From JAOUGY01 sp963825585 (GTDB taxonomy: Bacteria > Actinomycetota > Acidimicrobiia > Spongiisociales > ZC4RG35): a stretch of 64,000 bases of DNA. Where the stretch lies: positions 434,001 through 498,000 of the forward strand of contig CAWGTX010000006.1 of the NCBI GenBank assembly GCA_963825585.1, read 5' to 3'. The position numbers and the translations under genes are program-made. Of the stretch, positions 17,587 through 26,288 are shown piece by piece; within the stretch, counting starts at the first letter, position 1; every line of letters begins with the position of its first letter. The notes under the pieces were generated by a model. That model saw nothing but the letters and a program-made list of their open reading frames with translations. It ran no database searches and was not told the origin of the DNA.

Positions 17587-18615
17587 TCAGACGGATTCGA
17601 GGGCGCTGCGGTACTCGGACCGGTAGCTCTCGACGACGCGGGACCAGTCGTACCGAACGCACAAACGGGTGCCCGCCCGGGACAACGAATCCGCCCAGTC
17701 GGGCGACGCCAACAGGGTGATGATGGTCTCTGCCCACTCGGCGACGTCGCCTGGTGGCACGTAGGTGGCACCATGCTCGGCCACCGCCCGGAAAGCGGGC
17801 AGGTCGCTGGCGATGACGGCGCACCCGGCCGCCATCGCCTCGGCCAGCACGATCCCGAAGCTCTCCCCTCTGAGATTCGGGGCGACGAACACGCCCGCAG
17901 AGGCGAGCAGCGACCGCTTTTCCGCCTCTCTCACCCTCCCTGCGAAGTGGACGCCGGTCGGGGCTACGGCCCGGGCGGCGCCGATGACCAGCAGCTCCGC
18001 ATCGGGGTGGGCCGCCATCACGGCGGGCCACGCCTCGATCACGGTGTCCAAGCCCTTGCGAGGCTCGTCGCGACCGAGGAACGCGACCCGCTTGGCCTTC
18101 CGTGTCGTGTCGACGCGGTAGCCGGCGACGTCGATGGCATTGGGAACCACCTCCACGGCGCCCCATTCGGGAGGTAGCGCCTGGCGGGCAACGGCGCTCA
18201 CAGCGGTTTTCCGGTGCGCCCTCAGCGCCGTCGACAAACCGGCGGGTGCCCGCCGGTACAACCGTCTCGCCCATTCAGGCGGGTCGGCGTGGAAGGTGAG
18301 CACCATCGCCTTGTCGAGCCGCAGTGCCACCCAGCCGACGAGCGGGATGAGTGGCTCGTGGAGGTGGACGACGTCGACCTCGGCCATCGCCTCGGTCACG
18401 GCTCGGTAGACCGACCGGGACAGGGTGATGGGGACCCGGGAACCGTTGGCGCTGATCGGAACCACCGATCCGAGCGAGGTCCAGGCTCCTGTGCCCGGAC
18501 CTGCCAGCACTACCTCGTCGCCGGATGCTTCGAGATGCGCCTTCAGCTCGAACGAGAGCTGTTGGACGCCACCGGGGGCCGACAGGTCGTATGGACAGAT
18601 GATGCCGACCCTCAT
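17587..18615 (-). CDS. pimA: Phosphatidylinositol mannosyltransferase PimA-like
   Basis: A GT4 (GT-B fold) glycosyltransferase that by similarity and context adds the first mannose to phosphatidylinositol. The 342-residue protein starts MRVGIICPYDLSAPGGVQ, has LHEPLIPLVGWVAL, FLGRDEPRKGLDTVIEAWP, and the nucleotide-sugar site ESFGIVLAEAMAAGCAVIASD with the EX7E pattern. ATG 18615 overlaps the patA stop as ATGA. The gene order pgsA-patA-pimA equals that of mycobacteria (Rv2612c-Rv2610c), which supports the assignment strongly. Confidence 0.9.
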   Translation of the reverse strand: MRVGIICPYDLSAPGGVQQLSFELKAHLEASGDEVVLAGPGTGAWTSLGSVVPISANGSRVPITLSRSVYRAVTEAMAEVDVVHLHEPLIPLVGWVALRLDKAMVLTFHADPPEWARRLYRRAPAGLSTALRAHRKTAVSAVARQALPPEWGAVEVVPNAIDVAGYRVDTTRKAKRVAFLGRDEPRKGLDTVIEAWPAVMAAHPDAELLVIGAARAVAPTGVHFAGRVREAEKRSLLASAGVFVAPNLRGESFGIVLAEAMAAGCAVIASDLPAFRAVAEHGATYVPPGDVAEWAETIITLLASPDWADSLSRAGTRLCVRYDWSRVVESYRSEYRSALESV

Positions 18616-19523
18616 GTGGAACCGCCCGGTGCGGCCGGTGCCCGATCGGACGGCCAGTTGGGTTGCAGGAGATGCCACTGTTCGGGAGCCTGACGAATCA
18701 GCGTTTCGAGCTCAACCGCCAGCAGCTGGGTCCCTTCGACCAGGGCCGCGCTGCGCGACGAGCTCTCCGGGAGCCGGATCGGCGGCCGGATGACCACCCG
18801 ATGTGTCCCATCGGGCCCGAAGTAGGCGGCGGCGGGCAACAGCGGCGCCCCGGTTCGCAGAGCCAGTGACACCGGACCGGCCGGCAGTGTTGTCTGCTCA
18901 CCGAAGAATTCGACCGTGACACCGCGGCCTTTGAGGTCCCGATCACACAGAAGCGCCACCGCCCCGTTCCGTGCCAGGACGGCTTCGAGGCTCCGCATGA
19001 CGGCGAAGCCGCCGGTGGCGAGCACGACGCCGATCCCCATCTGTCGTCGCATCTCGACGAACCAGTCCCGCACACGACGGTTCTCCAGGTTCTCGGCGAC
19101 GGCAACCAGTTCGAAACCGATTCGGTCTCCCAATGGACCTGCGAACTCCCAGTTGCCGAGATGCGGGAGAGCGAGGACCATGCCCCGTCCTCCGGAGACG
19201 CCTGCTTCCAGGTGCTCGGCACCGTCGATCGATGTCGATTCCTCGACCTCGGACCGCCGCCGGGGACGGACCCACAGGGTCTCCGCCCAGTACCGACCGT
19301 AGGCGGAGAAGACACGCCGGACATGGGCATCGGGGTCCGCCACGCCCAGTCGGTGGGCGTGGCGCAACGCCATGCGCCGTCGCGAGCCGAGCATGGGTGC
19401 GGAAACGGTGGCGAGCCACTCGCCGATGGCGACCGCGGTCCGCCGGGGCAGCGCACCCACGATTCCCATGCCGAGGCGGAATCCCGCATACCCGACGAGC
19501 GACGTCACGTCGGCCGGCGTCAC
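18612..19523 (-). CDS. patA: PatA-like acyltransferase (PIM acylation)
   Basis: A 303-residue LpxL/HtrB-superfamily acyltransferase; in mycobacteria the protein at this position acylates phosphatidylinositol mannosides. The catalytic histidine motif reads LPHLGNWEFAG, so the acid is Glu (HX4E) rather than the HX4D of mycobacterial PatA; HX4E is also seen in LpxL-type enzymes. A hydrophobic N-terminal stretch and the Arg-rich GSRRRMALRHAHRLG suggest membrane association. GTG 19523 forms a GTGA overlap with the pgsA stop. It lies between pgsA and pimA. Confidence 0.86.
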   Translation of the reverse strand: MTPADVTSLVGYAGFRLGMGIVGALPRRTAVAIGEWLATVSAPMLGSRRRMALRHAHRLGVADPDAHVRRVFSAYGRYWAETLWVRPRRRSEVEESTSIDGAEHLEAGVSGGRGMVLALPHLGNWEFAGPLGDRIGFELVAVAENLENRRVRDWFVEMRRQMGIGVVLATGGFAVMRSLEAVLARNGAVALLCDRDLKGRGVTVEFFGEQTTLPAGPVSLALRTGAPLLPAAAYFGPDGTHRVVIRPPIRLPESSSRSAALVEGTQLLAVELETLIRQAPEQWHLLQPNWPSDRAPAAPGGST

Positions 19524-20092
19524 GCGTCGATACGGCGGAAGGTCGACCAGAACCGCTGTCCGACCGTGTACCAGTTGCCTGCGAGCATGATCCACAGCAT
19601 CGGCTCCACCCACCCGGTCATGAGACCGATCGAGAACACGATCACACGTTCGGCCCTCCCCATGAGGCCTCCCTTGCCGTCGAGGCCCTCGACCTCGGCT
19701 TTGGCCCGCATGTAGGGAATCATCATGGCGCCGCCCATCGACAGCAGGGAGAGCAGCAGGATCCGGGCCTCGCCGCGCTGGGCGACGGCCAGACCGGTCA
19801 GCATGGCGATCTCACCGAGCCGGTCCACCGTGGCGTCGAGAAACGCTCCACGGGCGGTCACCCGATTCGAAGCGCGGGCGACGGCCCCGTCCAGACCGTC
19901 GAGGGCGGAGCCCGCCAGGAACACCGACGCGCCGAGCACTGGGTGTCCGATTCCGATGAGGATCGATCCCGTCGCCGCTATCACGAAGCCGAAGAGCGTC
20001 ATGAAGGTGGGGGAGATTCCGATGCGGGCCAGGAACCGGCCGATGGGTTGCAGTATCCCCTGAACGCGAGGACGGACCCGCAGATCGATCAC
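19520..20092 (-). CDS. pgsA: Phosphatidylinositol phosphate synthase (CDP-alcohol phosphatidyltransferase)
   Basis: Joins CDP-diacylglycerol and inositol phosphate to start inositol phospholipid synthesis. The 190-residue protein carries the full CDP-OH motif as D65-x2-D68-G-x2-AR-x8-G82-x3-D86-x3-D90 and about six hydrophobic segments. The start is GTG 20092. Identification as the inositol enzyme rather than another CDP-alcohol transferase comes from the patA-pimA linkage. A HIT-domain gene that often precedes it in mycobacteria is missing; the upstream neighbour is a divergent EF-G-like gene. Confidence 0.88.
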   Translation of the reverse strand: MIDLRVRPRVQGILQPIGRFLARIGISPTFMTLFGFVIAATGSILIGIGHPVLGASVFLAGSALDGLDGAVARASNRVTARGAFLDATVDRLGEIAMLTGLAVAQRGEARILLLSLLSMGGAMMIPYMRAKAEVEGLDGKGGLMGRAERVIVFSIGLMTGWVEPMLWIMLAGNWYTVGQRFWSTFRRIDA

Positions 20093-20214
20093 GATGGGGC
20101 AAACGTAGCAGGATCACGACGGGACCGAATGTCCCATACATACGGTCCACGGTCCCGGGCGTCCCGACGGAGGCCGTGCCTATGCTCGAACCCCCGGTCC
20201 ATGAGGAGGTCGAA

Positions 20215-22266
20215 GTGGTACCTGAGAAGATCCGCAACGTGGCGTTCGTAGGCCACGGAGGAAGCGGGAAGACCTCACTCGCCGAGGCACTGCTCTTCGT
20301 TTCGGGTGCCACCACCCGGATGGGAGCCGTCGACACCGGTACCAGCGTTCTCGATCACGATCCCGAGGAGCAGGAACGCAAGATCTCGCTGGGCCTGGCC
20401 GTGGCCGGCATCGACTGGGGCGACCATCGGATCAACATCATCGACGCTCCCGGATACGCCGACTTCGCCGGCGATGCCCGGGCCGCGATCCGCGCCGCCG
20501 ACCTGGCGCTGTTCGTTGTGTCCGCCGTGGACGGCGTCGAGGTCGGACATGAGCTGATGTGGAAAGTTGCTGCCGAGGAGCGCATCCCGCGAGCGATCTT
20601 CATCACCAAGCTCGACCGCGAGCGTGCCTCGTTCCAACGCACACTCGACCAGCTCCACGAGGCGTTCGGGAAACGGGTCGCCCCCGTGCAGGTCCCCGTG
20701 GGCGAAGAGGCCGGGCTGAAGGGCATGGCACGGGTGGTGTCGGAGCGGGTGTATCTCTACGGCCCAGGCGACACCAGGGGGACACTCACCGAAGATCCAC
20801 CGGCGGGCTCCCGCGATCTCATCCATGGAGCGCACATGTCGCTGATCGAGTCGGTCGTCGAGACCGACGAGGCGATGATGGAGGCCTATTTCGAGGGGAT
20901 CGAACCCGAGCGCGAGGTCATCATCAAGACCGTCCATGAGGGAATGCTGTCCGCCGACATCTTCCCGGTGCTGGTTGGTTCGGCCACCAAACTCGTCGGT
21001 GTCGACACGCTGGCCGAATTCCTGGTCGACTTCGGCCCGAACCCAACCGAGCGTCGCCCCCTGACCGTCGCCGGCGAACGTGTGGTCCCCAGCGCAGACG
21101 GTCCCGTCCTGGCCTCGGTGTTCAAGACCATCTCGGATCCGTTCGTGGGACGGATCTCGTTGTTCCGGGTGCTGAGTGGAACGATCAAACACGACGACGT
21201 CCTCGACATCGTCGGCGGTGGTCAGGCACGTATGCACAATCTCTTCTTCCTGCAGGGAAAGGACCACAGCGACGCGGCGACGGTCCCGTGCGGGGGGATA
21301 GCGGCGGTGGCCAAGATCGACGGTCTCCACACGGGTTCCACCCTCCGCTCCATCGGTTCGACCATCGAGCTGCCTGCCCCGAGGTACCCCCACCCGGTGA
21401 TGGAGGTGGCGATCACACCCAAGTCGAATCAGGACGAGGACAAGCTGTCGGCCGCCTTGCACCGGATCCTCGAGGAGGACCCCACGCTGGCCGTGGAACA
21501 GCGAGCCGAGACCCACGAGACGATCGTGGCCGGGCTGGGCGACATGCATCTCGATGTGACCCTGCAGCGGGTCGCCCGCAAGTTCGGGGTCGAAGTGATC
21601 ACCTCGACCCCGAGGATCGCATACCGCGAGACGATCACGACCACCGCCGAGGTCGAGGGCAAGCACAAGAAGCAGTCGGGTGGCAGGGGCCAGTTCGGTG
21701 TGTGTACGGTCCGGTTCTCACCACGTCCCCGGGGAAGCGGCTACGAGTACATCGACTCGATCAAGGGCGGTTCCATACCCCGCCAGTTCATTCCGGCAGT
21801 CGATCGTGGCATCCACGAAGCACTCGAACGGGGCATGCTGGCGGGCTTTCCGGTCGTCGATATCGCCGCCGAGGTCCTGGACGGGAAGTTCCATGCGGTC
21901 GACTCCGACGAGATGTCGTTTCGTATGGCGGGGATCCAGGCGGTGAAGGCGGCCGCCGAAGCCGCCCGCCCCGTGCTCCTGGAGCCGATCATGCGGCTCG
22001 AGGTGCGTGTTCCCGAGGACCATACGGGGGATATCATGGGCGACATCAACGCCAAGCGCGGCAAGGTCCTCGGGATGGATACCGATGGGTCGCTCCGGGT
22101 GATCACAGCCGAAGCTCCCATGGCAGAAGTGCAACGGTATGCAATCGATCTCAGGTCGATGACAAGTGGGCGCGGAACCTTCGAGATGGTCTTCGACCAC
22201 TACGAGGAGATGCCCCATCAAGAGGCACAGAAGGTCGTTGCCGCCGCTTCGCATGAAACGAACTGA
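20215..22266 (+). CDS. EF-G-like translational GTPase (FusA2 type)
   Basis: A 683-residue five-domain GTPase related to elongation factor G, but of the divergent second class found in actinobacteria. The P-loop is GHGGSGKTS rather than the AHIDAGKTT of the canonical factor, G3 is DAPGYADF, and G4 is TKLD in place of NKMD. Domain IV and V hallmarks (GKHKKQSGGRGQFG, GDIMGDINAKRGKVLGM) are intact. GTG 20215 is selected because GAGGAGG sits about seven bases upstream (20203-20209); GTG 20176 and ATG 20182 have none. Its cellular role is not settled for this class. Confidence 0.88.
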   Translation: MVPEKIRNVAFVGHGGSGKTSLAEALLFVSGATTRMGAVDTGTSVLDHDPEEQERKISLGLAVAGIDWGDHRINIIDAPGYADFAGDARAAIRAADLALFVVSAVDGVEVGHELMWKVAAEERIPRAIFITKLDRERASFQRTLDQLHEAFGKRVAPVQVPVGEEAGLKGMARVVSERVYLYGPGDTRGTLTEDPPAGSRDLIHGAHMSLIESVVETDEAMMEAYFEGIEPEREVIIKTVHEGMLSADIFPVLVGSATKLVGVDTLAEFLVDFGPNPTERRPLTVAGERVVPSADGPVLASVFKTISDPFVGRISLFRVLSGTIKHDDVLDIVGGGQARMHNLFFLQGKDHSDAATVPCGGIAAVAKIDGLHTGSTLRSIGSTIELPAPRYPHPVMEVAITPKSNQDEDKLSAALHRILEEDPTLAVEQRAETHETIVAGLGDMHLDVTLQRVARKFGVEVITSTPRIAYRETITTTAEVEGKHKKQSGGRGQFGVCTVRFSPRPRGSGYEYIDSIKGGSIPRQFIPAVDRGIHEALERGMLAGFPVVDIAAEVLDGKFHAVDSDEMSFRMAGIQAVKAAAEAARPVLLEPIMRLEVRVPEDHTGDIMGDINAKRGKVLGMDTDGSLRVITAEAPMAEVQRYAIDLRSMTSGRGTFEMVFDHYEEMPHQEAQKVVAAASHETN

Positions 22267-22277
22267 AAGAGGTAGGC

Positions 22278-23561
22278 ATGGCTGAGGTCATCGTCCGGTA
22301 CGGCGACAAGGAAGTGGTACTCCCCGTCGTGGACGCCGTTGAGGGAGCACCTGGGATCGACATCTCGACGTTGCGGTCGTCGTTGGGCCTGATCACCATC
22401 GACAACGGCTTTGGTAACACCGCCGAGGGCAAGAGTTCGGTCAGCTACATCGACGGCGACGAGGGCATCCTCCGCTACCGGGGGTACCCGATCGAACAAC
22501 TGGCCGAACAGGCGAGTTTCCTCGAGGTGGCCTACCTCCTGAATTACGGGGAACTTCCCACCAAGTCCGAAATGGACGAGTACACCGAGTCGATCACCCG
22601 TCACACGTTGCTTCGCGAGGACACCAAGCACCTGTTCGAGGCGTTCCCGCACAGTGCGCACCCCATGCAGATCCTCGCCTCGGCGACGTCGGCGCTGGCG
22701 ACGTACTACCCCGATGCGCTCGATCCCAAGGATCCCGAGGCGGTCGACATAAGCTCGCGGCGACTGATCGCCAAGATGCCGACGATGGTCGCATGGTCGT
22801 ACAAGTACGCAGCGCACCAGCCCTACGTGTACCCGCGCAATGACCTGGACTACGAGTCCAACTTCCTGAACATGATGTTCTCGGTCCCGGCCGAGCCCTA
22901 TGACGTGGACCCGGCCGTGGCCGAGGCACTGCGGGTGCTGCTCATCCTCCATGCCGATCACGGACAGAACTGCTCGGCGTCCGCCGTCAGGTTGGTGGGG
23001 AGCGGGGAGGCCAACATATTCTCGTCGGTGTCTGCGGGTATCCATGCCCTGTCCGGCCCACTCCACGGTGGCGCCAACCAGGCGGTGCTGGAGATGCTCC
23101 AGCGCATCGTGGACGACGGTGGCGACGCCGACCGGTACATCGCCAAGGCCAAGGACAAGGAAGACCCCTTCCGTCTGATGGGATTCGGGCACCGGGTCTA
23201 CAAGAACTTCGACCCGCGGGCCAAGATCATCAAGAAGATGGCCGACGAGATCCTCGCCAAGCTGGGCGTCAACGATCCGTTGCTCGAGGTGGCCATGCAC
23301 CTGGAGGACGTGGCGCTGAGAGACGACTACTTCGTCGAGCGGAAGCTGTACCCCAACGTCGACTTCTACTCCGGCATCCTGTACCGGGCGATGGGGTTCC
23401 CCACCGACATGTTCACCGTGCTGTTCGCGCTGGGACGACTTCCCGGCTGGATCGCCCAGTGGCGGGAGATGTCGCTCAATCCGAGCACCCGCATCTTCCG
23501 ACCACTCCAGGTGTACACGGGCGTCAAGATTCGGGACTACACGCCGATCGGCGAGCGGTGA
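22278..23561 (+). CDS. gltA: Citrate synthase
   Basis: Type II-like citrate synthase that condenses oxaloacetate and acetyl-CoA. The 427-residue protein has YIDGDEGILRYRGYPIEQLA at the N-terminus, catalytic histidines in HADHGQNCSASAVRLVGS and GPLHGGANQAVLEML, and the catalytic aspartate region KLYPNVDFYSGI. GAGGT lies upstream of ATG 22278. It follows the EF-G-like gene by 11 bases and is probably co-transcribed. A perfect 15-base-pair hairpin follows at 23619-23653. Confidence 0.97.
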   Translation: MAEVIVRYGDKEVVLPVVDAVEGAPGIDISTLRSSLGLITIDNGFGNTAEGKSSVSYIDGDEGILRYRGYPIEQLAEQASFLEVAYLLNYGELPTKSEMDEYTESITRHTLLREDTKHLFEAFPHSAHPMQILASATSALATYYPDALDPKDPEAVDISSRRLIAKMPTMVAWSYKYAAHQPYVYPRNDLDYESNFLNMMFSVPAEPYDVDPAVAEALRVLLILHADHGQNCSASAVRLVGSGEANIFSSVSAGIHALSGPLHGGANQAVLEMLQRIVDDGGDADRYIAKAKDKEDPFRLMGFGHRVYKNFDPRAKIIKKMADEILAKLGVNDPLLEVAMHLEDVALRDDYFVERKLYPNVDFYSGILYRAMGFPTDMFTVLFALGRLPGWIAQWREMSLNPSTRIFRPLQVYTGVKIRDYTPIGER

Positions 23562-23585
23562 GCCGACCGCGCCGAATCGGTAAAA

Positions 23586-23612
23586 CGTAGAACGTAGAAC
23601 GTAGACGTAAAA
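23586..23612. repeat. Heptamer tandem array, left arm
   Basis: Units cgtagaa, cgtagaa, cgtaga, cgtaaaa immediately after citrate synthase. The inverted counterpart at 23697-23731 uses the complementary words, and the terminator hairpin lies between them. This is one of the clearest examples of the window's 7-base array architecture. Confidence 0.8.
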
Positions 23613-23618
23613 CGAGAC

Positions 23619-23653
23619 GAGATGGGCCCGAGGCAAGTCCTCGGGCCCATCTC
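23619..23653. terminator. Perfect 15-bp hairpin between convergent genes
   Basis: Left arm 23619-23633 and right arm 23639-23653 are perfect reverse complements around a CAAGT loop. It is followed by attcctacattt on the plus strand. It separates the ends of citrate synthase and the small membrane protein gene, so it can act in both directions. Confidence 0.85.
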
Positions 23654-23696
23654 ATTCCTACATTTGTGCTGTGGCGACCCGGATGCGGGTTCCGGC

Positions 23697-23731
23697 CGTT
23701 GTACGTTCTACGTTGTACGTTCTACGTTGTA
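23697..23731. repeat. Heptamer tandem array, right arm
   Basis: Five units alternate cgttgta, cgttcta, cgttgta, cgttcta, cgttgta. It is the inverted partner of 23586-23612. It ends 27 bases from the stop codon of the minus-strand membrane protein gene. Confidence 0.85.
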
Positions 23732-23758
23732 CCCGGTGACGAGGGTGATCCCGTTGGG

Positions 23759-24250
23759 TCACTCGGGGACCGTCTCCACGTAGGGTTCGCCACGCTGCTC
23801 GCCGGTGACGGCGTCGAACTCGACGAGGGCGCGCTGGGTCGGTGGGTCATCCGCCGAGTAGGTGATCACGTGCCAGCGGGGGCGGGAACGGACGCCGTGG
23901 AAGGTCACCGCCGCCGAAGCGTGGCCGACTGCGAACGGGACCAGCTTGGCGGAGCGTTCCAGCGCTTCCTCCTGCTCGATACCCAGTTTCCATCCGGCGG
24001 CGAAATGCCAGGCGGCCAGGATCGCCAGCAACGCCACCATGACCCAGAATCCCGGAGTCTCCAACGCCAGCACCGCAACGACCACCGCTGTGCCCACATA
24101 GATCCAACCCGAGATGGAGCGGCGTCGTGGGTCGGGGAACCGGTACGGCCCGACGATACCGGCGTCGAGCTCCTCGGGCAGACCTTCCTTCTCGGCGAGG
24201 TCCCGATCGATCTCGATTCCGTCGGAGATCCGGCGGCGTTCGTCGGTCAT
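23759..24250 (-). CDS. Small membrane protein coupled to thrS
   Basis: A 163-residue protein with a hydrophilic acidic N-terminus (TDERRRISDGIEIDRDLAEKEG), two adjacent hydrophobic segments (about residues 47-85), and a hydrophilic C-terminal domain containing RPRWHVITYSADDPPTQRALV. ATG 24250 overlaps the thrS stop as ATGA, so it is translated from the thrS message. I do not recognise a family. Confidence 0.7.
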   Translation of the reverse strand: MTDERRRISDGIEIDRDLAEKEGLPEELDAGIVGPYRFPDPRRRSISGWIYVGTAVVVAVLALETPGFWVMVALLAILAAWHFAAGWKLGIEQEEALERSAKLVPFAVGHASAAVTFHGVRSRPRWHVITYSADDPPTQRALVEFDAVTGEQRGEPYVETVPE

Positions 24251-26196
24251 GCTCCCACCATGTCGCTGCTCGGCGGCAACGCCTCTGCAGCCAGTTCGGC
24301 TGCGATCTCGGAGACCGCCACCCCCCGCTGCTCGTGCTCCTGGCCGTACCGCCGGTATCCGGCGGTACGGGCCTCGACGTCCTTGTCGCCCACCACGAGG
24401 ACGGCCGGATGTTTGTGTGTCAGCGCGCGGCGGATCTTCTCGCCGACCGTTTCGTCGCTCTGGTCCACGTCGATCCGCAACCCCAGGGCGCGAAACTCCT
24501 CTGCAACCGACTCGGCATACTCGATGTGACGGTCGGCCACCGGGATGACGGTCGCCTGGACAGGCGCCAGCCAGGTGGGAAACGCACCGGCGTAGTGCTC
24601 GGTGAGCACACCCATGAAGCGTTCGATCGACCCCGCCTTGGCGCAATGGATCATGACCGGACGTTCCGCTGAGTTCGAGGAACCGGCGTACTCGATGTCG
24701 AAGCGTTGGGGGAGGTTGAAATCCACCTGGATCGTCGACATCTGCCAGCGGCGCCCGATGGCATCCTTGACGTGGATGTCGATCTTGGGGCCGTAGAAGG
24801 CCCCCTCGCCGGCGGCGAGCCGGTACGGTTGACCGACCCGATCGAGCGCATCGGCGAGCGCCTTCTCGGCCGTGTCCCATTCGGCGATCTCGCCCACGTA
24901 CTTCTCGGGTCGGGTCGAGAGGTCGGCTTCCATCTCCGTGAATCCAAAGTCGGCCAACCACGTCATGACGAAGTCGAGGTGCATGCCCAACTCGTCGTCG
25001 ACCTGGTCGGGACGGCAGAAGGTATGTGAGTCATCCTGGGTGAAGCCACGCGCCCTGAGCGTGCCATGCAGAACGCCTGACCGTTCGTAGCGATAGACAC
25101 CTCCCAGCTCCGAGAGACGCAAGGGAAGCTCCCGGTACGAGCGGCCCCTCGACCGGTAGATGAGGATGTGGAAGGGACAGTTCATCGGTTTGACCCGGTA
25201 GTTGTCTCCCTGGTCCATCTCCATGGCCGGGTACATGTTCTCGGCATACCACCCGAGATGGCCCGAGGTCTCCCACAGCACTTCCTTGGCGAGGTGGGGT
25301 GAGAACACGAACTCGAAGCCGTAATGCTCGTGGAGCCGGCGACTGTGGTCCTCCACCAGTTTGCGGATCATGCCGCCTTTCGGGTGCCACACGATGAGAC
25401 CGGCACCCAACTCACGGGGGAAGCTGAACAGATCGAGCTCGGGGCCGAGCTTGCGGTGATCGCGGCGTTCGGCCTCTTCCAAGCGGTGCAGGTGGTCGTC
25501 GAGCGCCTTCTTCGTCTCCCACGCCGTCCCGTAGATGCGCTGGAGCTGGGGGCGCTTCTCGTCGCCGCGCCAGTAGGCGCCGGCCGTGCGGAGGATCTTC
25601 ACCGCCTGGAGCCGGCCCGTGGAGGGCACGTGCGGGCCCCGGCACAGGTCCACGAACCCGTTGTTGCGGTACACCGTGACCTCTTCGTCGTCGGGCACCT
25701 CGGAGGGGTCGACGTTCTCGATGATCTCACGTTTGAACGGGTGGGGCCCGAACAGCTGGAGTGCCTGCTCGCGATTCATGGCTTCTCTCACGAACGGCTG
25801 ATCGGCCGAGATGATCTCGTCCATCCGGACTGTGATGGCTTCGATGTCCTCGGGAGTGAACGGCCGACCGATGTCGAAGTCGTAATAGAACCCGTCTTCG
25901 ATCGGTGGGCCGATGGCGAAGGTGGCGCCGTCGAACAGACCGAGGACCGCCTGGGCGAGCACATGGGCGGCCGAGTGCCGAAGAATGTGACGTCCCTCTT
26001 CGCTGTTCTCGGTGACGATCTCGAGGGCGCCGCCATGGGGTAGGGGACGATTGAGGTCGTATGCCTGACCGTCGACCTTGATCGCCACCGCTGCCTTGGC
26101 CAGCCGGGGACCGATCGACTCGGCGACCGTCATGCCGGTCACGCCATCGGGATGCTCTCGTTCTGATCCGTCGGGAAGTGTGAGATGTATCGACAC
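24247..26196 (-). CDS. thrS: Threonyl-tRNA synthetase
   Basis: Class II synthetase of 649 residues with all three parts: an N-terminal TGS domain, the editing domain (HSAAHVLAQAV and CRGPHVPSTG keep the HxxxH and CxxxH residues), and the catalytic core with motif 2 YERSGVLHGTLRARGF and zinc ligands Cys in MNCPFH, His in DDSHTF and His in VMIHCAKAGSIERF. Motif 3 reads HCAKAGSIERF where most homologues have HRAxxGSxER, a small oddity. GTG 26196 is the start because the TGS domain begins there. It is divergent from the APH-fold gene. Confidence 0.96.
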   Translation of the reverse strand: MSIHLTLPDGSEREHPDGVTGMTVAESIGPRLAKAAVAIKVDGQAYDLNRPLPHGGALEIVTENSEEGRHILRHSAAHVLAQAVLGLFDGATFAIGPPIEDGFYYDFDIGRPFTPEDIEAITVRMDEIISADQPFVREAMNREQALQLFGPHPFKREIIENVDPSEVPDDEEVTVYRNNGFVDLCRGPHVPSTGRLQAVKILRTAGAYWRGDEKRPQLQRIYGTAWETKKALDDHLHRLEEAERRDHRKLGPELDLFSFPRELGAGLIVWHPKGGMIRKLVEDHSRRLHEHYGFEFVFSPHLAKEVLWETSGHLGWYAENMYPAMEMDQGDNYRVKPMNCPFHILIYRSRGRSYRELPLRLSELGGVYRYERSGVLHGTLRARGFTQDDSHTFCRPDQVDDELGMHLDFVMTWLADFGFTEMEADLSTRPEKYVGEIAEWDTAEKALADALDRVGQPYRLAAGEGAFYGPKIDIHVKDAIGRRWQMSTIQVDFNLPQRFDIEYAGSSNSAERPVMIHCAKAGSIERFMGVLTEHYAGAFPTWLAPVQATVIPVADRHIEYAESVAEEFRALGLRIDVDQSDETVGEKIRRALTHKHPAVLVVGDKDVEARTAGYRRYGQEHEQRGVAVSEIAAELAAEALPPSSDMVGA

Positions 26197-26288
26197 GCTC
26201 GTTCTCGCTACGCTGTTGGGATCCCGCAGGGTACCCCGGCCGTGCCGGTGACCTGGCGAGTTTCGCAAGACCTGGAGGACCCGCCAAC

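Noticed and set aside
20275..21666. 463-codon minus-strand frame opposite the EF-G-like GTPase
   Set aside because: Antisense shadow; the plus strand has complete GTPase motifs.
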